Source of the DNA: Syntrophorhabdus sp.
Lineage (GTDB): Bacteria > Desulfobacterota > BSN033 > UBA1163
Direction of reading: 5' to 3'
NCBI GenBank assembly: GCA_020724025.1
Contig: DYHU01000169.1
Location: 1-8,061 of the forward strand
DNA length: 8,061 nucleotides
Each line of letters opens with the position of its first letter. Within the stretch, counting starts at the first letter, position 1. Positions 6,612 to 8,061 of this stretch are shown in pieces. The notes beneath the pieces are model-generated. The model was not told the DNA's origin. It saw only the letters and a list, made by a program, of their open reading frames with translations, and did not search any database. The translations under genes and the position numbers were made by a program.

Positions 6612-8024
6612 TCATCCTTTCATTATGTGAATTGCCTCATCACTTACATCCAGAGCCGCCTCAAAGAAAGCTTCTGAAAAGGTGGGATGGGCAAAGAACA
6701 TCTGTTTAATTTCTTCAACGCCAATTTCATGCTTCATTGCCATAGCACCCAGATGAATCAATTCTGTGGCACGGGGACCGAGGATATGTACCCCCAAAAC
6801 CTCACCATATTTTTTTTCGGAGATGATCTTCACCATCCCGTCTTGATCTCCTGTTGCGATTGATCGCCCGCAGGCCATGAAGGGAAATTTTCCGATGTTC
6901 ACCTCTCCCCACTCGGTCTTCGCCTGTTCTTCTGTGAGGCCGATGGATGCGGCCTCGGGATAGGCATAGAGGCAAATGGGCATAAGGCGGTAATCGATTT
7001 GACTTTCTTTGCCAAAGATGTTTTCCATGGCAACTCTCGCCTCAAACAGGGCCTTGTGTGCAAAAAAGCCTTTCCCCGCCACATCTCCGGCGGCATAGAT
7101 CCCAGGGGAATCTGTTTTCATTTGGAGGTCAACAGGAATGAACCCATCCCTCAAAGTGAGTAAGCCCTTTTCAAAATCGAGGCCATCGATATTTGCACGT
7201 CTCTCGCCAACGATCAATATTTTCTGAGCCTCCAGGTTCTGTTCTCTCCCCTTTTGAATCAGTTTAAGACTTAATGGCCTATTCTCCCCAAGAATTTTTG
7301 CAGCGGTGGCCTCTGTCTCTGTCAATACCTTGACCTTTTTCTTCGTTAAGAGTCCTCTGTATCTGACAGAGATCTCTCGATCCATTCTGGGAAGGATGCG
7401 TTCTTTCTTTTCAATGAGCGTCACTTCGACCCCAAAGGTGTTGAAAAAGGTTGCAAACTCGACACCGCGGATACCTCCTCCAACGATAGCTAAACTCGAA
7501 GGGAGATCTGTCATTTTGAGGGCATCGTCACTGCCAATGATCCACCGGCCATCCCTTCTGAGATTTGGCTCTTCCTTTGGCACTGCTCCGGAGGCGACGA
7601 TGATCCGGTCAGCATTCAACTTCTCAGTGACTTTGCCGTCACTTCTAACACGGATCGTCTTAGGGTCGATAAATGAAGCCTCTCCTCGGATGAGAGTAAT
7701 TCGGTCTCGGTTCAATAGATTTCGTAGACCGGAGACGACCTGCTCCACTGCAACCTTCTTCTTTTCAAGAGCGTATTTGAAATGGAGAATGCGGGTTTCC
7801 TCATCCTTCGTCACATCTGGCTTTTTAAAAGCTTCATAATGGGAAGCTTCCTGGAGGAGGGTCTTTGTTGGGATGCATCCGCGATTCAGGCAGGTCCCAC
7901 CGAGTTCAGCTTTCTCAATCAACGCAACGGATAACCCTTTTTGGGCAGATAGAATCGCCGAGAGATATCCTCCTGGACCGCTGCCGATAATAATGAGGTC
8001 AAAGTTTTTTGATTGAGCCCCCAA
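6612..8024 (-). CDS. lpdA: Dihydrolipoamide dehydrogenase (E3 of a 2-oxoacid/acetoin dehydrogenase complex)
   Basis: This 470-residue flavoprotein disulfide reductase would re-oxidise dihydrolipoyl-E2 with NAD+ in the cytoplasm. Its length is normal for E3. Visible parts are the N-terminal FAD fold with GSGPGG (14-19), the redox disulfide in GGTCLNRGC (Cys45 and Cys50), an NAD fold with GGGIRGVE (182-189), the second FAD motif GIYAAGDV (308-315), and a C-terminal dimer domain with AHPTFSE, giving the catalytic His446 and Glu451. Two positions are unusual: Arg186 where the NAD motif usually has a hydrophobic residue, and Phe444 where the common HxHPT motif has its first His. The start is TTG; no in-frame ATG occurs before the FAD fold, and AAGGAG lies 8 bases upstream. 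It is the first gene of the set and is followed 87 bp later by E2. The E3 family is very secure; its dedication to this complex is inferred from position. Confidence 0.95.
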   Translation of the reverse strand: MGAQSKNFDLIIIGSGPGGYLSAILSAQKGLSVALIEKAELGGTCLNRGCIPTKTLLQEASHYEAFKKPDVTKDEETRILHFKYALEKKKVAVEQVVSGLRNLLNRDRITLIRGEASFIDPKTIRVRSDGKVTEKLNADRIIVASGAVPKEEPNLRRDGRWIIGSDDALKMTDLPSSLAIVGGGIRGVEFATFFNTFGVEVTLIEKKERILPRMDREISVRYRGLLTKKKVKVLTETEATAAKILGENRPLSLKLIQKGREQNLEAQKILIVGERRANIDGLDFEKGLLTLRDGFIPVDLQMKTDSPGIYAAGDVAGKGFFAHKALFEARVAMENIFGKESQIDYRLMPICLYAYPEAASIGLTEEQAKTEWGEVNIGKFPFMACGRSIATGDQDGMVKIISEKKYGEVLGVHILGPRATELIHLGAMAMKHEIGVEEIKQMFFAHPTFSEAFFEAALDVSDEAIHIMKG

Positions 8025-8032
8025 TGGTTGTG

Positions 8033-8040
8033 CTCCTTTT
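8033..8040 (-). promoter_or_regulatory. Ribosome binding site of E3, supporting a TTG start
   Basis: The minus strand reads AAAAGGAG, ending 8 bases before TTG at 8024. No ATG is available in frame near the N-terminus, so this site decides the start. The bases upstream to the window edge are AT-rich, but too few are present to judge a promoter. Confidence 0.7.
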
Positions 8041-8061
8041 AAAAAAGAGTAAAATTTCCAC

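Noticed and set aside
6075..6677. 200-codon open frame on the plus strand opposite E2
   Set aside because: It lies almost wholly antisense to a well-conserved E2 with intact lipoyl and binding domains. Its translation shows no recognisable domain, so it is a shadow.
7306..7839. 177-codon open frame on the plus strand opposite E3
   Set aside because: It is antisense to the conserved E3 NAD/FAD region, with Ser/Arg-rich low-information content and no family motif.

Overview
The window holds one continuous minus-strand gene set of seven genes. In transcription order (right to left) they are a dihydrolipoamide dehydrogenase (E3), a single-lipoyl-domain dihydrolipoamide acyltransferase (E2), the two ThDP-dependent E1 subunits (alpha, then beta), and a complete three-part TRAP transporter (DctP binding protein, DctQ small membrane protein, DctM large membrane protein). 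The plus-strand open frames lie opposite these genes and look like shadows. I see no tRNA, rRNA, CRISPR array, transposase, integrase or phage gene.

Layout: 8024-6612 E3; 6524-5328 E2; 5281-4307 E1 alpha; 4208-3228 E1 beta; 3104-2082 DctP; 1849-1367 DctQ; 1367-84 DctM. DctQ and DctM share one base (TAATG). The other gaps run from 46 to 232 bp. Two gaps hold palindromic repeats: a nested element of about 200 bp between dctP and dctQ, and an element of 76 bp between the E1 alpha and E1 beta genes. They share short sequence blocks and look like two members of one composite repeat family. The 76-bp stem contains the probable ribosome binding site of E1 beta.

How the genes work together: E1 alpha/beta, E2 and E3 form a complete 2-oxoacid or acetoin dehydrogenase complex. 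It would oxidatively cleave its substrate, pass the acyl group over lipoyl-E2 to CoA, and re-oxidise the lipoamide with NAD+ through E3. The E1 alpha sequence most resembles the acetoin dehydrogenase (AcoA) branch. The downstream TRAP transporter is probably co-transcribed and would import an organic acid using an ion gradient. DctP keeps the arginine typical of carboxylate-binding TRAP proteins, so a 2-oxoacid fits the transporter better than neutral acetoin. The real substrate is the main open question.

Organism: a Gram-negative bacterium is implied by the periplasmic binding protein with a cleavable signal peptide and the DctQM membrane pair. Gene style, balanced base composition and the intergenic repeats recall anaerobic Desulfobacterota/Deltaproteobacteria seen in metagenomes; this is an impression, not a demonstrated assignment. 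No clear promoter precedes E3 in the 37 bp available and no terminator follows DctM in the last 83 bp, so the operon may extend past both ends.
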